Made by a program: the position numbers and the translations under genes
Origin: an uncultured Chlorobiaceae bacterium
GTDB taxonomy: Bacteria > Bacteroidota > Chlorobiia > Chlorobiales > Chlorobiaceae
NCBI GenBank assembly: GCA_903940125.1
Contig: CAJAJL010000008.1
Coordinates: forward strand, 51,852-115,851
DNA: 64,000 nt
Direction: 5' to 3'
Shown here: positions 39,853 through 49,769 of the stretch, piece by piece
Layout: every line of letters starts with the position of its first letter
Position numbering within the stretch: position 1 is the stretch's first letter
The notes under the pieces: generated by a model
Told to the model about the DNA's origin: nothing
Seen by the model: the letters and a program-made list of their open reading frames with translations, nothing else
Database searches by the model: none

Positions 39853-40797
39853 CTAGCGGCCAAGAAGTGCTTCAACAAACTCGGCTCTATCAAAAAGCTG
39901 AAGATCATCTATTTTTTCGCCTACGCCGATATATTTGACAGGCAGATTCAGCTCGCGAGAAATGGAGAGTACAATTCCACCTTTGGCAGTTCCATCAAGT
40001 TTGGTAACCACAAGTCCGGTCACCTTGACAAACCGTGTAAATTCCCTTGCCTGCAATACTGCATTCTGGCCGGTAGTACCGTCCAGCACAAGCAACACTT
40101 CATGAGGAGCCTCGGGAATCTTCTTTGTCGCTACCCGCATGATTTTGGCAAGCTCCTCCATCAGGTGGCTTTTGTTATGCAGACGTCCGGCAGTATCTAT
40201 CAGCACAACATCAGCATTTCGGGATACCGCCGCACTGACAGCATCGTACACCACTGATGCCGGGTCAGCACCCTGACCTTGACCAATAAGCGGAACGCCT
40301 GCCCTGTCAGCCCATATTTTAAGCTGTTCATAGGCAGCAGCCCTGAAGGTATCAGCAGCGGCAATAATGACTTTTTTTCCTGCTTTTTCATAGTTATGTG
40401 CCAGCTTGGCAACACTGGTGGTCTTGCCGGCGCCATTCACTCCAACAATTAAAATCACATAGGGTTTTGCAGGAAGAACTGCCTCAAAATCAAGCGGATG
40501 TTCCTCTCCTGTTTCGCGAAGCATCTGCTGAATCTCTTCCATCAGCATTCTGTTCAGCTCCTCTTCCGAACGATAGGTCTCCTTTTTTGCCCGCTCTGTA
40601 ATTGCATCGACTATTCCGAGTGTGGTTTCGACACCAACATCAGCTGCTACAAGAATCGTTTCAAGTTCTTCAAGAAACTCGTCGTCTATCTCTGTTTTTC
40701 CCTTTGTAATAACGGAAAGCTTGTCCCGAAGAGTATCCCGGGTTTTTTCGAGCCCTTCCTTAAGCCTTGATATTTTGAACTTGTCAAAAAAACCCAT
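39853..40797 (-). CDS. ftsY: Signal recognition particle receptor FtsY
   Basis: 314 aa, consisting of the NG domain only; the acidic A domain of E. coli FtsY is absent, as in many bacteria. GTPase motifs are GVNGAGKTTSVAKLAH (G1), DTFRAAAYEQL, DTAGRLHN (G3) and TKLDGTAKGG (G4), with KYIGVGEKIDDLQLFD at the C terminus. It docks ribosome-SRP complexes at the membrane. Its stop is 2 bp from the convergent DUF123 gene. Confidence 0.97.
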   Translation of the reverse strand: MGFFDKFKISRLKEGLEKTRDTLRDKLSVITKGKTEIDDEFLEELETILVAADVGVETTLGIVDAITERAKKETYRSEEELNRMLMEEIQQMLRETGEEHPLDFEAVLPAKPYVILIVGVNGAGKTTSVAKLAHNYEKAGKKVIIAAADTFRAAAYEQLKIWADRAGVPLIGQGQGADPASVVYDAVSAAVSRNADVVLIDTAGRLHNKSHLMEELAKIMRVATKKIPEAPHEVLLVLDGTTGQNAVLQAREFTRFVKVTGLVVTKLDGTAKGGIVLSISRELNLPVKYIGVGEKIDDLQLFDRAEFVEALLGR

Positions 40798-40909
40798 AAA
40801 AAGGAGATATTACCATCTACGTTATTGAAATATTGAAAACCCTGCAGCGTAACTGACAAAGAAGCACGCCAGAGAATAATTAAACGCGAAATTTAATTTA
40901 CGTAAAAAT

Positions 40910-41977
40910 ATGCCATATAAAGCTATCTCAGGGATCGGTGAATTCGGTCTGATAGACAAAATAGCTGCTATAGTGGAACCCACCCTTTATACCGTACCAC
41001 AACTGATGGCTGGAATCGGGGATGACTGTGCTGTCTATCAACCTTCCGAAGGGCTTTTGCAGGTAGCAACAACCGATATGCTGGTCGACCAGATACATTT
41101 TGATCTCTTGACGACACCTTTGAAACTTCTCGGAAGCAAATCCATCAGCGTCAATGTCTCAGACATCTGTGCCATGAATGCCCTGCCTCGTTACGCTCTT
41201 GTCTCCATTGCCATTCCATCATCTTTTTCAGTTGCAATGATTGAGGAGCTCTACGAGGGTATGAGCTATGCGGCAAAGGAGTACGGACTTGCCATTGCCG
41301 GAGGCGATACCTCTTCATCCCGTTCGGGACTTGTCATTTCAATATCCATGATCGGGGAGGTTTCCTGTGAGCAGCTAACCCATCGAAGTGGTGCCAAACC
41401 GGGAGAACTTATCTGTGTTTCCGGAACTCTTGGCGGTTCCGCTGCCGGGCTTAAGCTTCTTATGCGTGAAAAAGAGATCATGCTGGAACATATTGAAAAT
41501 AACGAGCCTTACACGAAGAGCTTCATGGCAGACCTGAAAGAGTACAGCGATGCAATACAACACCATCTGCTGCCTCTTGCACGCATCGATATCGTAAGGT
41601 TATTACACTCCAGGCATATCCGACCATCTTCAATGATCGACATTTCCGACGGGCTCAGCCCGGAGCTTCAGCATATCTGCCGACGTTCAAAGACCGGAGC
41701 TCTCATCCATGAAAACCGAATTCCGATCCATCCGGCCACTCGCCAAATTGCCGATGAGCTTCAGGATGATGCTCTTACCTGGGCATTGAATGGCGGTGAA
41801 GACTATCAGCTGCTGTTTACGATATCGAAAGAGGAGTATAAGGGAATTGCCGATAATAAGGAGATATCTGTCATCGGCGAAATAACCGACATGGAAGAAG
41901 GATTGCGGCTGAGCGATATTTACGGTATGACCATTGATCTTACTTCAATCAAAGGATTTGATCATTTCAGCTCATAA
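40910..41977 (+). CDS. thiL: Thiamine-monophosphate kinase
   Basis: 355 aa, about 20 longer than E. coli ThiL. Motifs run in order: EFGLIDKI, IGDDCAVY (metal and nucleotide binding), TTDMLVDQIHFD, SVNVSDICAMNALP, GGDTSSSRSGLVIS, VSGTLGGSAAGL, SMIDISDGLSPELQHIC and NGGEDYQLLFT. It phosphorylates thiamine monophosphate to the active diphosphate cofactor. It is divergent from ftsY, with a 112-bp promoter region between them. Confidence 0.96.
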   Translation: MPYKAISGIGEFGLIDKIAAIVEPTLYTVPQLMAGIGDDCAVYQPSEGLLQVATTDMLVDQIHFDLLTTPLKLLGSKSISVNVSDICAMNALPRYALVSIAIPSSFSVAMIEELYEGMSYAAKEYGLAIAGGDTSSSRSGLVISISMIGEVSCEQLTHRSGAKPGELICVSGTLGGSAAGLKLLMREKEIMLEHIENNEPYTKSFMADLKEYSDAIQHHLLPLARIDIVRLLHSRHIRPSSMIDISDGLSPELQHICRRSKTGALIHENRIPIHPATRQIADELQDDALTWALNGGEDYQLLFTISKEEYKGIADNKEISVIGEITDMEEGLRLSDIYGMTIDLTSIKGFDHFSS

Positions 41978-42079
41978 CTGTTTTCTTTGCTCGTAAAAAA
42001 GGGTTGAGGATACACTATTTATTTTTTGGGAAACACTTTGAAGATAGTAAATTGTGCATCATGTCTCATTCTATTGAAG

Positions 42080-42168
42080 GCCGAAGTGGCGGAACTGGTA
42101 GACGCCCAGGACTTAAAATCCTGTGTTCAGCAATGGACGTACGGGTTCGATTCCCGTCTTCGGCACCA
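42080..42168 (+). tRNA. tRNA-Leu (UAA)
   Basis: An 89-nt cloverleaf with acceptor GCCGAAG/CTTCGGC, discriminator A and an encoded CCA. The anticodon arm is CAGGA-CTTAAAA-TCCTG, giving anticodon TAA. A long variable arm (around TGTTCAGCAATGGACGT) and T-loop GGTTCGATTCC confirm a class II leucine tRNA. It lies upstream of two DUF4160/DUF2442 pairs, a position often used by mobile DNA. Confidence 0.95.
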
Positions 42169-42288
42169 CATCTTTTCTTTTTCTTTGTTTGCCCATAAAG
42201 CCTTCTGGAGTCTACAATATCCATGGGCAGGTGTAATACTTTGCGTTAAGAATGCACAGGTACCAGGTAATAAAACGAGAAAATACAA

Positions 42289-42546
42289 ATGCCGATAATA
42301 AGCAGATTCCTCGGAATAATCATAGCTATGTACTGGGATGATCATTCGCCGCCACATTTTCATGCAAAATATGCAGAATATGAAATTACCGTTGGAATTC
42401 TTACTGGTATCGTTGAAGGTATATTCCCGAAAAGAGCACTCCGACATACTCTCGAATGGTATGAACTCCACAAAGATGAATTAATTACGAATTGGGAACA
42501 TTGCAAAAACGATGAAGAACCCAACCAAATTGAACCACTGGAGTAA
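42289..42546 (+). CDS. DUF4160 protein, first pair
   Basis: 85 aa. Family pattern: PIISRFLGIIIAMYWDDH, PPHFHAKYAEYE and a C-terminal ALRHTLEWYELHKDELITNWEHC. The HxHxxY-like HFHAKY cluster and the conserved W-x-E-x-H helix are the landmarks. DUF4160 genes are nearly always followed by DUF2442, as here. The pairing and small size suggest a toxin-antitoxin-like or regulatory module; biochemical activity is unknown. Confidence 0.88.
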   Translation: MPIISRFLGIIIAMYWDDHSPPHFHAKYAEYEITVGILTGIVEGIFPKRALRHTLEWYELHKDELITNWEHCKNDEEPNQIEPLE

Positions 42547-42553
42547 TAATACT

Positions 42554-42838
42554 ATGTTTCTTCATGTCAAAGAAGCCAAATATCTTGGAGATTACAAGGT
42601 AAAAGTTGCGTTCAACAATGGGCAGGAAGGTGTAGCAGACCTTGCTGAAGCTTTGAAAGGTCCGGTATTTGAGTCATTAACAGATAAATCGAAATTTGCA
42701 ACCTTTGTAGTAGACAAAGAGCTTGAAACTATTGTCTGGCCAAATGGAGCGGATCTGGCTCCTGAATACATTTACTTTCAGGCATTTAAAAGTGAACAGG
42801 AACTGAATCCACAGTTCAAGCAATGGGGCTATATTTAA
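42554..42838 (+). CDS. DUF2442 protein, first pair
   Basis: 94 aa from ATG 42554, 7 bp after the DUF4160 stop. Pattern: VKEAKYLGDYKVKVAFNNGQEGVADLAEAL, TFVVDKELETIVWPNGADLAPEYIYFQAF. This is the DUF2442 fold (beta strands ending in the W-x-N/D-x-x-D-L-x-P-E motif). Members are thought to be antitoxin-like partners or DNA-binding regulators of DUF4160 proteins. An upstream in-frame extension overlaps the DUF4160 gene and is not needed. Confidence 0.88.
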   Translation: MFLHVKEAKYLGDYKVKVAFNNGQEGVADLAEALKGPVFESLTDKSKFATFVVDKELETIVWPNGADLAPEYIYFQAFKSEQELNPQFKQWGYI

Positions 42839-43007
42839 TAAAACATGGTATAGAAGACTACCCTAGACTTTATACAGCGAATTATGAGTTATTCATGAAC
42901 CCGCTCCGCCAGTGACTTGTTTAAACTGCCATTAATTAGGAGAAAGCGCTTTCTAAGGCAGACGCACCAGATTGAAAGTCAGCCATCAAAGATATTATAA
43001 TTTGAAT

Positions 43008-43277
43008 ATGCCTTCAATATCGATGTTTTATGGGATCATCATTTACATGTACTTCAATGATAATAAACAACACAAAAAGCCTCATATCCACGTTATTTAT
43101 CAAGGGATGGAAGTGATTGTCGAAATCCCGAATGGTGAGGTACTTGAAGGGCATATTCCACAATCAAAAATGAAGCTTCTGCAAGCATGGGTTGAGTTGC
43201 ACCAAGATGAACTTATTGCGGATTGGTACCTTACTGTATCTGGCCAGCAACCCTATAAGATTGATCCATTGAGGTGA
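43008..43277 (+). CDS. DUF4160 protein, second pair
   Basis: 89 aa from ATG 43008. It shares the pattern of the first copy: ISMFYGIIIYMYFNDN, KKPHIHVIYQGMEVIVEIPNGEVLEG, LLQAWVELHQDELIADWYL. The His pair appears as HIHVIY, and the conserved W-x-E-x-H helix is kept. It differs at most other positions, so the two copies are old paralogues or independent acquisitions rather than a recent duplication. Confidence 0.87.
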   Translation: MPSISMFYGIIIYMYFNDNKQHKKPHIHVIYQGMEVIVEIPNGEVLEGHIPQSKMKLLQAWVELHQDELIADWYLTVSGQQPYKIDPLR

Positions 43278-43280
43278 ACT

Positions 43281-43541
43281 ATGAATCCACGTATTCTGGA
43301 AGTTATTCCAACTGATGATTATAAACTTAAGTTGCTCTTTACTAATGGAGAGCATGGGTTCTACGACTGCACGGGGTTGTTGAATTTTGGGGTATTCAAG
43401 GAGTTGCGGGATAAAAATTATTTCAAAAAAGTACAGGTTTTACACGGAACGGTGGTATGGCCCCATGAGCAGGATATATGCCCGGATACAGTATATAGTG
43501 ATGCAGTAAAAGAAAATACCCGACCATACACTTCGTTCTGA
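43281..43541 (+). CDS. DUF2442 protein, second pair
   Basis: 86 aa, starting 3 bp after its DUF4160 partner. Pattern: VIPTDDYKLKLLFTNGEHGFYDCTGLLNFGVFKELRD, GTVVWPHEQDICPDTVYSDAV. The W-P-x-E-x-D-I-C-P-D motif corresponds to the conserved DUF2442 end. It ends 45 bp before trpB2. Confidence 0.87.
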   Translation: MNPRILEVIPTDDYKLKLLFTNGEHGFYDCTGLLNFGVFKELRDKNYFKKVQVLHGTVVWPHEQDICPDTVYSDAVKENTRPYTSF

Positions 43542-43586
43542 ATGGATATTCAGTAATATTGCAACGAACAACAAATCATTACCAAC

Positions 43587-44963
43587 ATGAGTTCTGACTT
43601 CACGAAGATTTTGCTGACCGAGGACGAAATGCCTTGTCAATGGTACAACATTCAGGCTGATCTGCCTACGCCGCTTCCACCACCTTTAGGGCCGGACGGT
43701 AACCCGGTTGGACCTGATGCTCTTGCGAAAGTTTTTCCGATGAACCTGATTGAGCAGGAAATGAGCACTGAACGGTGGATCGATATTCCCCAGGAGATAC
43801 AGGCTATTCTGAAGCTATGGAGGCCTTCTCCGCTGACAAGAGCAAGACGGCTTGAAGCCGCATTGCAAACTCCAGCAAAGATTTTTTATAAAAACGAAGG
43901 TGTTTCTCCCGCAGGCAGCCATAAGCCGAATACTGCGGTCGCACAGGCATGGTATAACAAACAGTTCGGCATAAAACATCTGATTACTGAAACCGGTGCC
44001 GGACAGTGGGGAAGTGCACTTGCCATGAGCTGCAAGCTTATCGGCATCGACTGTAAGGTATTTATGGTGCGCATCAGTTTCGACCAGAAGCCTTTCCGTA
44101 AAATCATGATGAAAACATGGGGGGCTGACTGCATTGCAAGCCCAAGCGATCAAACTGCCATAGGACGCAGGATTCTCGGTGAAACACCGGATACACCGGG
44201 AAGCCTTGCCATTGCGATCAGCGAGGCTATCGAACAAGCCGTTGAGCGTGATGATACCCGCTATGCTCTTGGAAGCGTTTTGAACCATGTGATGCTGCAT
44301 CAGACCATTATAGGCCTTGAAGCTCGCAAACAACTCGAAAAGGTTGGCCTGTATCCGGATATCGTAATCGGTTGTGCCGGCGGAGGATCGAACTTTGCAG
44401 GCATCAGTTTTCCTTTTATCTGTGATAAAATTCACGGTCGTGAGGTTCAGGTCATTGCCACAGAACCGGAAGCATGCCCTACCCTCACGAGAGGCCCCTA
44501 CATCTATGATAACGGAGATGTAGCAAAAATGACACCACTGCTGCCAATGCACAGCCTTGGACACGGCTTTATTCCTCCCGCCATTCATGCCGGAGGATTG
44601 CGATATCACGGGATGGCCCCGCTGGTAAGCCATGTTAAGCAGCTTGGTCTTATTGATGCTACGGCCATTGGACAGACGGAGTGTTATGAGGCAGCTCTGC
44701 TCTTTGCCCATACCGAAGGGTTTATTCCTGCGCCGGAAACGTCTCATGCCATTGCACAGACTATCCGTGAAGCAAGAAAAGCAAAAGAGGAAGGAAAGGA
44801 GAAGGTGATTCTCATGAACTGGTCGGGCCATGGACTTATGGATCTTCAGGGCTATGATGCCTTCCTTTCAGGGAAGCTCCATGATTATCCACTTCCCGAA
44901 GAACTCCTGCAGAAGTCGCTTGCCACTGTGAAAGACCATCCTCAAGCTCCGCAGCAGCCTTAG
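43587..44963 (+). CDS. trpB2: TrpB2-type tryptophan synthase beta chain
   Basis: 458 aa, the longer stand-alone form. The PLP lysine is K113 in [16 protein letters not shown], and the phosphate loop is [12 protein letters not shown]-terminal [20 protein letters not shown] and [12 protein letters not shown] are characteristic of TrpB2 rather than TrpB1. It makes tryptophan from indole and serine, and may act without a tightly bound alpha subunit; no trpA is nearby. A bidirectional hairpin separates it from clpC. Confidence 0.94.
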   Translation: MSSDFTKILLTEDEMPCQWYNIQADLPTPLPPPLGPDGNPVGPDALAKVFPMNLIEQEMSTERWIDIPQEIQAILKLWRPSPLTRARRLEAALQTPAKIFYKNEGVSPAGSHKPNTAVAQAWYNKQFGIKHLITETGAGQWGSALAMSCKLIGIDCKVFMVRISFDQKPFRKIMMKTWGADCIASPSDQTAIGRRILGETPDTPGSLAIAISEAIEQAVERDDTRYALGSVLNHVMLHQTIIGLEARKQLEKVGLYPDIVIGCAGGGSNFAGISFPFICDKIHGREVQVIATEPEACPTLTRGPYIYDNGDVAKMTPLLPMHSLGHGFIPPAIHAGGLRYHGMAPLVSHVKQLGLIDATAIGQTECYEAALLFAHTEGFIPAPETSHAIAQTIREARKAKEEGKEKVILMNWSGHGLMDLQGYDAFLSGKLHDYPLPEELLQKSLATVKDHPQAPQQP

Positions 44964-44978
44964 CCGTATGTAAATTAA

Positions 44979-45006
44979 TAACCCCCCGGAAAAACGGGGG
45001 TTTATT
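44979..45006. terminator. Bidirectional rho-independent terminator between trpB2 and clpC
   Basis: CCCCCCG pairs with CGGGGG across a GAAAAA loop, with A-rich sequence on the left and TTTATT on the right. It sits between the convergent ends of trpB2 and clpC, so it can stop transcription in both directions. Confidence 0.8.
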
Positions 45007-45021
45007 AAACTTATTCTCTTC

Positions 45022-47571
45022 TTATTCTGTATCCAGCTTTTCCTCTCGCTTGCTCTTTTTAGCCGGGGTTCCTCCATCCTGAAAACGGAGTTCATTCTCC
45101 TTTTCATCGAAAGCAATCCGAATAGTGCTGCCTTCTGAAAATCGTCCTTTCAGCATCTCTTCGGCAAGAGGGTCTTCCACATATTTCTGCAGGGCTCTTT
45201 TCAGAGGACGTGCACCATATTTCTGGTCATAGCCCTTATCGACAAGAAACTCCTTGGCTTTTTCATCAATTTCGACCTCAATACCCATCTCATGAAGTCT
45301 TTTGAAAAGCTTGCCGGCAGTAATATCGATAATTTTGAAAATATGCTGTTTTTCGAGCGGATGAAAAACAATAATATCATCAATACGGTTCAGGAACTCA
45401 GGATTGAACACCCGTTTAAGGGCATCTTCGATGGTTGACTTCATCGCTTTATAGTTTCCGGTCGAATCATCAGGAGCGGTAAAGCCCATACCTGATCCAG
45501 CGCCAAAACTTTTGATATCTTTAGCACCGATATTCGATGTCATGATAATGATGGTGTTGCGGAAGTCAACCTTTCTACCCATTCCATCAGTCAACACTCC
45601 CTCATCGAGTACCTGCAGCAGAATATTGAACACGTCCGGATGCGCTTTCTCGATCTCATCGATAAGAACAACTGAATAGGGTTTGCGGCGTACTTTTTCC
45701 GTCAGCTGACCGCCCTCTTCATAACCGACATATCCCGGAGGCGCTCCAACAAGACGACTGACCGAAAACTTCTCCATATACTCGCTCATATCGGCTCTGA
45801 TCAGGGCATCCTCAGTGTCAAAAATATATCTGGTCAATGCTTTGGCAAGCTCTGTTTTACCTACTCCGGTAGGACCGAGAAAAATAAATGATCCAATAGG
45901 ACGCGATGGATCTTTCAGACCCGCACGGGTACGCTGTATTGCCTTCGTGATCTTTTTGATAGCCTCATCCTGACCAATAACCTCTTTTGTAAGATCAGCC
46001 TCCATCGTGAGAAGCCTTTTGGATTCCGATTGTGCGACCCTTGCCACCGGAATACCGGTCATCATGGTGATAACAGAAGTAATGTCTGCCTCAGTGACAT
46101 CGTAAACACTTTCTGACGCACGGTCCTCCCACTCCTGTTTTGCATGATCTAGGGCATCAAGGAGGTTTTTCTCCTTGTCGCGGAGTCTTGCAGCTTCCTC
46201 GAAATTCTGCATCTTCACAACCTGATTCTTCTCAGCCTTGACCTCCTCAATGGATTTTTCAAGTTCAAGAATCTCTTTAGGAACATGAATGTTACTTAAA
46301 TGAACCCTTGCACCAGCTTCATCCATGACATCAATTGCCTTATCAGGAAGAAAGCGATCAGTAATATAGCGCTCTGAAAGCTTTACGGCTTTTTCGATTG
46401 CGTCTTCAGAATAGTTAACATGATGATGTGACTCATACTTCGACTTGATATTGTTGAGAATCTGGATAGTCTCATCAACCGAGGTCGGCTCAACCATGAT
46501 TTTCTGAAACCTCCGGTCGAGAGCACCGTCTTTTTCAATAAACTGACGGTATTCGTCAAGCGTGGTTGCTCCAATACACTGCAGTTCCCCACGTGCAAGT
46601 GCCGGTTTGAAAATATTGCTTGCATCGAGTGAACCCGAAGCTCCACCTGCACCGACAATGGTATGCAGTTCATCAATAAACAAAATTACATCGCGTGACC
46701 GCTCAAGTTCGTTCATGAGGGCTTTCATTCTCTCCTCAAACTGACCCCTGTATTTGGTACCGGCAACAAGTGCAGCCAAATCAAGGGCAACAACCCTCTT
46801 ATCGTAGAGCACCCTCGATACCTTACGCTGTACAATCTTAAGCGCAAGACCTTCCGCAATGGCAGTCTTTCCAACGCCCGGCTCTCCTATCAGTACCGGA
46901 TTGTTCTTTTTTCTGCGACTGAGAACCTGGGCCACACGTTCGATCTCTTTTTCTCGTCCGATGATAGGATCAAGCTTGTCCTCAAGGGCAAGACGGGTAA
47001 GGTCACGACCAAAGTTGTCGAGTACAGGGGTCTTGGTTCTCTCGCCTTTTCGCGGATCAGCTTTTTTTGGCTGACGTTCAGCACCACCGGACGAGTAGGA
47101 GCCTTCAAGGGGAGGCTCATCAGATTCACCCCTGCTGCTGCTGGTGATGTTGATGAGTTCATCCCTGACGAGATCGTAGGTAACACCAAACTGTTCAAGA
47201 ATCTGAGCGGCAATATTATCGTCCCCTTTCATGATCGACAGCAAAAGATGCTCGGTTCCAATAACACTTGACTTGCAGATTTTTGCTTCGAGATAGGTAA
47301 TTTTCAGTACCTTCTCTGCCTGCTTCGTGAGAGGTACGTTACCCATCTGGGTTGCAGGAACTTTGGGATGAGTACTTTCCTCAATTTTCTGTTTGAGGCT
47401 GAATAAATCTATTTTGAGGTTCTTCAGTATTTTGGCTCCAATACCTTCTCCTTCTTTGATAAGGCCTAAAAGAAGATGCTCTGTACCGATATAATCGTGA
47501 CCTAACCGGAGAGCCTCCTCCCGGCTGAGGCGAATAACATCCTGTACTCTATTTGAAAAATTGCCTTCCAT
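45022..47571 (-). CDS. clpC: ATP-dependent Clp protease ATP-binding subunit ClpC
   Basis: 849 aa. Two N-terminal Clp repeats (about 1-150) begin with [35 protein letters not shown]+ domain 1 has [15 protein letters not shown] and [24 protein letters not shown]-like middle region ([21 protein letters not shown]) marks ClpC rather than ClpB. AAA+ domain 2 has [14 protein letters not shown] and [15 protein letters not shown]. The ClpP-binding loop region around [11 protein letters not shown] is present. With ClpP it unfolds and degrades proteins. The 160-bp upstream gap holds its promoter, divergent from a hypothetical gene. Confidence 0.97.
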   Translation of the reverse strand: MEGNFSNRVQDVIRLSREEALRLGHDYIGTEHLLLGLIKEGEGIGAKILKNLKIDLFSLKQKIEESTHPKVPATQMGNVPLTKQAEKVLKITYLEAKICKSSVIGTEHLLLSIMKGDDNIAAQILEQFGVTYDLVRDELINITSSSRGESDEPPLEGSYSSGGAERQPKKADPRKGERTKTPVLDNFGRDLTRLALEDKLDPIIGREKEIERVAQVLSRRKKNNPVLIGEPGVGKTAIAEGLALKIVQRKVSRVLYDKRVVALDLAALVAGTKYRGQFEERMKALMNELERSRDVILFIDELHTIVGAGGASGSLDASNIFKPALARGELQCIGATTLDEYRQFIEKDGALDRRFQKIMVEPTSVDETIQILNNIKSKYESHHHVNYSEDAIEKAVKLSERYITDRFLPDKAIDVMDEAGARVHLSNIHVPKEILELEKSIEEVKAEKNQVVKMQNFEEAARLRDKEKNLLDALDHAKQEWEDRASESVYDVTEADITSVITMMTGIPVARVAQSESKRLLTMEADLTKEVIGQDEAIKKITKAIQRTRAGLKDPSRPIGSFIFLGPTGVGKTELAKALTRYIFDTEDALIRADMSEYMEKFSVSRLVGAPPGYVGYEEGGQLTEKVRRKPYSVVLIDEIEKAHPDVFNILLQVLDEGVLTDGMGRKVDFRNTIIIMTSNIGAKDIKSFGAGSGMGFTAPDDSTGNYKAMKSTIEDALKRVFNPEFLNRIDDIIVFHPLEKQHIFKIIDITAGKLFKRLHEMGIEVEIDEKAKEFLVDKGYDQKYGARPLKRALQKYVEDPLAEEMLKGRFSEGSTIRIAFDEKENELRFQDGGTPAKKSKREEKLDTE

Positions 47572-47731
47572 TCTTTATGTATCAGTATAATTGTTGTGAA
47601 TATCTTCTGCTCATGCAGCAAAAATAAGTGCTTAAAAAACTATTTATTTTAAGATAGCTACTATAAAAGCAATTCCATAAATCAGAAAACTCTTTTAACC
47701 GGTTAAAGGTTCTTCCTATCATTAGTCTGCC

Positions 47732-48202
47732 ATGAATGTTCAGCACATCCTTATCAACGACAGTAATTCCGAACACCGTGAATTGTCAATTTATCGGACC
47801 GGAACAGTAAACAGGATCAGGCTTCAGGACAAAACCTACACAACATACAACTCCCTTGCCATAGACGCCCATGACTATGCCGCGTTTTTCCATTATGGCA
47901 TTGCTGATGCTTTAAACAAACTGCCTTTTCTTTCTGAAAACAACAACGGACTTGACAGCTGGGATGAGGCCTTTCTTCATAACAGCAGCCTGAAATCGAT
48001 GATCGGCATTATCGATAAGCGCATTACTGCTATCCATCCGGAAAACAAGGAAACAATCCTGCTCGGCTGGCAGGATCAACCATTGCGCTTAGCATACCTC
48101 CGTGAAATTGATCCGACAAAATTTCTTGCTTTTCTTGCTCTTCTCAAGCAGTTTATCGAAGAATCGGAGGCACAAGGGTGCGATCTGGAGTTTATTCTGT
48201 AA
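47732..48202 (+). CDS. Hypothetical protein beside clpC
   Basis: 156 aa, ATG 47732. Composition is ordinary for a soluble cytoplasmic protein. The N-terminal half is polar and beta-rich (SIYRTGTVNRIRLQDKTYTTYNS); the C-terminal half is helical and ends with KFLAFLALLKQFIEESEAQGCDLEFIL. No signal peptide, membrane segment or cysteine pair is seen. I do not recognise a family. It is divergent from clpC, which could reflect shared regulation, but nothing in the sequence shows it. Confidence 0.75.
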   Translation: MNVQHILINDSNSEHRELSIYRTGTVNRIRLQDKTYTTYNSLAIDAHDYAAFFHYGIADALNKLPFLSENNNGLDSWDEAFLHNSSLKSMIGIIDKRITAIHPENKETILLGWQDQPLRLAYLREIDPTKFLAFLALLKQFIEESEAQGCDLEFIL

Positions 48203-48308
48203 AGAGTCTATGATATTTCATGTTCTGAACACTGGAACTGCGACACACTCACCCCATGCATTCTTCACTGTTATCATCGATTGGGCTAATAAAAACGATA
48301 CAGCTATG

Positions 48309-49133
48309 CTATTGCTGCTTAACTGCCGGATCGGGATAGATGAACTGGTAGTGCAAGGCACTGATAAGCTTGGCGCTATTCACTATTTTATAAGAAGCAG
48401 GCTCGGCAGAGAAAGCAAAGGGAGGTAATAGCATGCTGTTTAATTCCGCTGCATTAGAGTAGTAGTCCCGTCGGAGGGGATGAACCGGACTGCATGCGTT
48501 GAACACCTCGCCCCACTGCTGCAGACGAATGATCTCCAAGATGATTTTGATACAATCATCTCGATGTATGAAGTTCATCGGCTGATCAGGGTTGACTATC
48601 TCTTTCATGCTGGAGAGATACTTTTCCGGGTTACGGTCATAGCCGATCAAGCCGCCAAAGCGCAGCACAGTGGTCTGAAATCCGCTCTCCTGCATCAACA
48701 TCTCCTCGACAAGAAGCAATGCCTGACCAGACAGAGCTTCAGGATCAACAGCGTCCTCTTCGGTAACCTCCCTGTTGAGGGATGGATAGACCGATGTTGA
48801 ACTTACAAACAGTACTGAGCGAACCGGTGATTGGCCAAGAGCATCAATAAGCGAAGAAAACTGTTCGATATGGTACTCGACAATGTCGTCGCGCCTCTCA
48901 GGGGGTATGTTGACGATAAGAATATCGCTGTGCAGAAAATCAGTAATATCCTCGCCATTCACTTCAGGGTCAAGCTGAACCAGAAAAGGCTCAAGACCTG
49001 CATCGCGCAATGTTTCAAGGTTTTCTTCGTTTGTCGTCGATCCCTTGACCGGATAACCCGCTTCGACAAGCGCTTTTGCCAGTGGCAGGCCGAGCCAGCC
49101 GCATCCGAGAATAGTGATGGTTTCTTTTTGCAT
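48309..49133 (-). CDS. NAD(P)-dependent SDR/epimerase-type protein (YeeZ-like)
   Basis: 274 aa. Rossmann motif ITILGCGWLGLPLAKALVEAGY near the N terminus gives GxGxxG. A later VLFVSSTSVYPSLNREVTEEDAV contains the Ser-Thr-Ser-x-Tyr pattern of extended SDR enzymes. The YxxxK motif is not evident, as in YeeZ-type proteins, where catalytic activity is uncertain. FGGLIGYDRNPEKYL and NFIHRDDCIKIILEII complete the fold. The substrate is unknown, though a nucleotide sugar is possible. It stands between a hypothetical gene and the divergent hicBA pair. Confidence 0.82.
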   Translation of the reverse strand: MQKETITILGCGWLGLPLAKALVEAGYPVKGSTTNEENLETLRDAGLEPFLVQLDPEVNGEDITDFLHSDILIVNIPPERRDDIVEYHIEQFSSLIDALGQSPVRSVLFVSSTSVYPSLNREVTEEDAVDPEALSGQALLLVEEMLMQESGFQTTVLRFGGLIGYDRNPEKYLSSMKEIVNPDQPMNFIHRDDCIKIILEIIRLQQWGEVFNACSPVHPLRRDYYSNAAELNSMLLPPFAFSAEPASYKIVNSAKLISALHYQFIYPDPAVKQQ

Positions 49134-49311
49134 GAAAGTGTTTTGCGTTTACGCGTAGTTCAATGAGCTAATGTACAGGATAGTGTGCTGCATTTCAACT
49201 GAATTCACTCTGAGTTTTAAGCCGTTTAAAGTCGAGAAGTTGTGGTATGATGAAAATAGTAATATGTTTATCTTTAACGTAGTTGTTAAAAGATTAGATT
49301 TGGAGAAAACG

Positions 49312-49518
49312 ATGAAATTCAGCGTAACAATCAATCGAGATGAAGATGGTATGTGGATTGTAGAGTGTCCTGCGATTCCTGGCTGTGTCAGCCAAGGCAA
49401 AACGAAGGACGAAGCACTTGTAAATATCAAAGATGCTATTCAACTGTGTCTTCAAGTAAGGGCAGAACATGGTTTACCATTAACCATTGAGACCAGGCAG
49501 ATCGAAGTGGCCGCATAA
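49312..49518 (+). CDS. hicB: HicB-family antitoxin
   Basis: 68 aa from ATG 49312, with GGAG six bases before it. The HicB-like fold is clear: MKFSVTINRDEDGMWIVECPAIPGCVSQGKTKDEALVNI, a helix KDAIQLCLQVRAEHG, and ETRQIEV. It has no C-terminal DNA-binding extension, so repression of its own promoter may need the toxin complex. Stop and next start share TAATG, so the HicA toxin is translationally coupled. The order hicB-hicA is the reverse of E. coli but common elsewhere. Confidence 0.92.
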   Translation: MKFSVTINRDEDGMWIVECPAIPGCVSQGKTKDEALVNIKDAIQLCLQVRAEHGLPLTIETRQIEVAA

Positions 49519-49748
49519 TGCCTCCACAACTTCCCATCGTCAGCGGGCGCGAAGTTGTCCGTGTATTTAAATTCCTTGGCTGGCAAGTCGTCAGACAAAG
49601 TGGAAGCCATGTCATTATGACTAAGGAAGGAGAACTTGCAACATTATCGATTCCACAGCATCAAGAAATTGCCAAGGGAACCTTAAGAAGCCTTATCCGA
49701 GTTGCAGGATTAACCGTTACTGAGTTTGTAGATGCTTCTCAAGCATAA
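49518..49748 (+). CDS. hicA: HicA-family mRNA interferase toxin
   Basis: 76 aa. The double-stranded RNA-binding-like fold shows SGREVVRVFKFLGWQVVRQSGSHVIM, with the catalytic His31 after Gly-Ser, then LSIPQHQEIAKGTLRSLIRVAGL, the diagnostic C-terminal half. It should cleave mRNA when free of HicB. Both genes look intact. Confidence 0.93.
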   Translation: MPPQLPIVSGREVVRVFKFLGWQVVRQSGSHVIMTKEGELATLSIPQHQEIAKGTLRSLIRVAGLTVTEFVDASQA

Positions 49749-49769
49749 GATTATTTTGCAAAAAAATAA

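Noticed and set aside
40797..40830. Strong plus-strand AAAAAGGAGAT sequence upstream of ftsY
   Set aside because: No start codon follows at a suitable distance; it is probably incidental.
43815..44831. A 338-aa open frame antisense to trpB2
   Set aside because: Its translation has no recognisable motif, while the plus-strand frame is a textbook TrpB2; long antisense frames are common in such genes.
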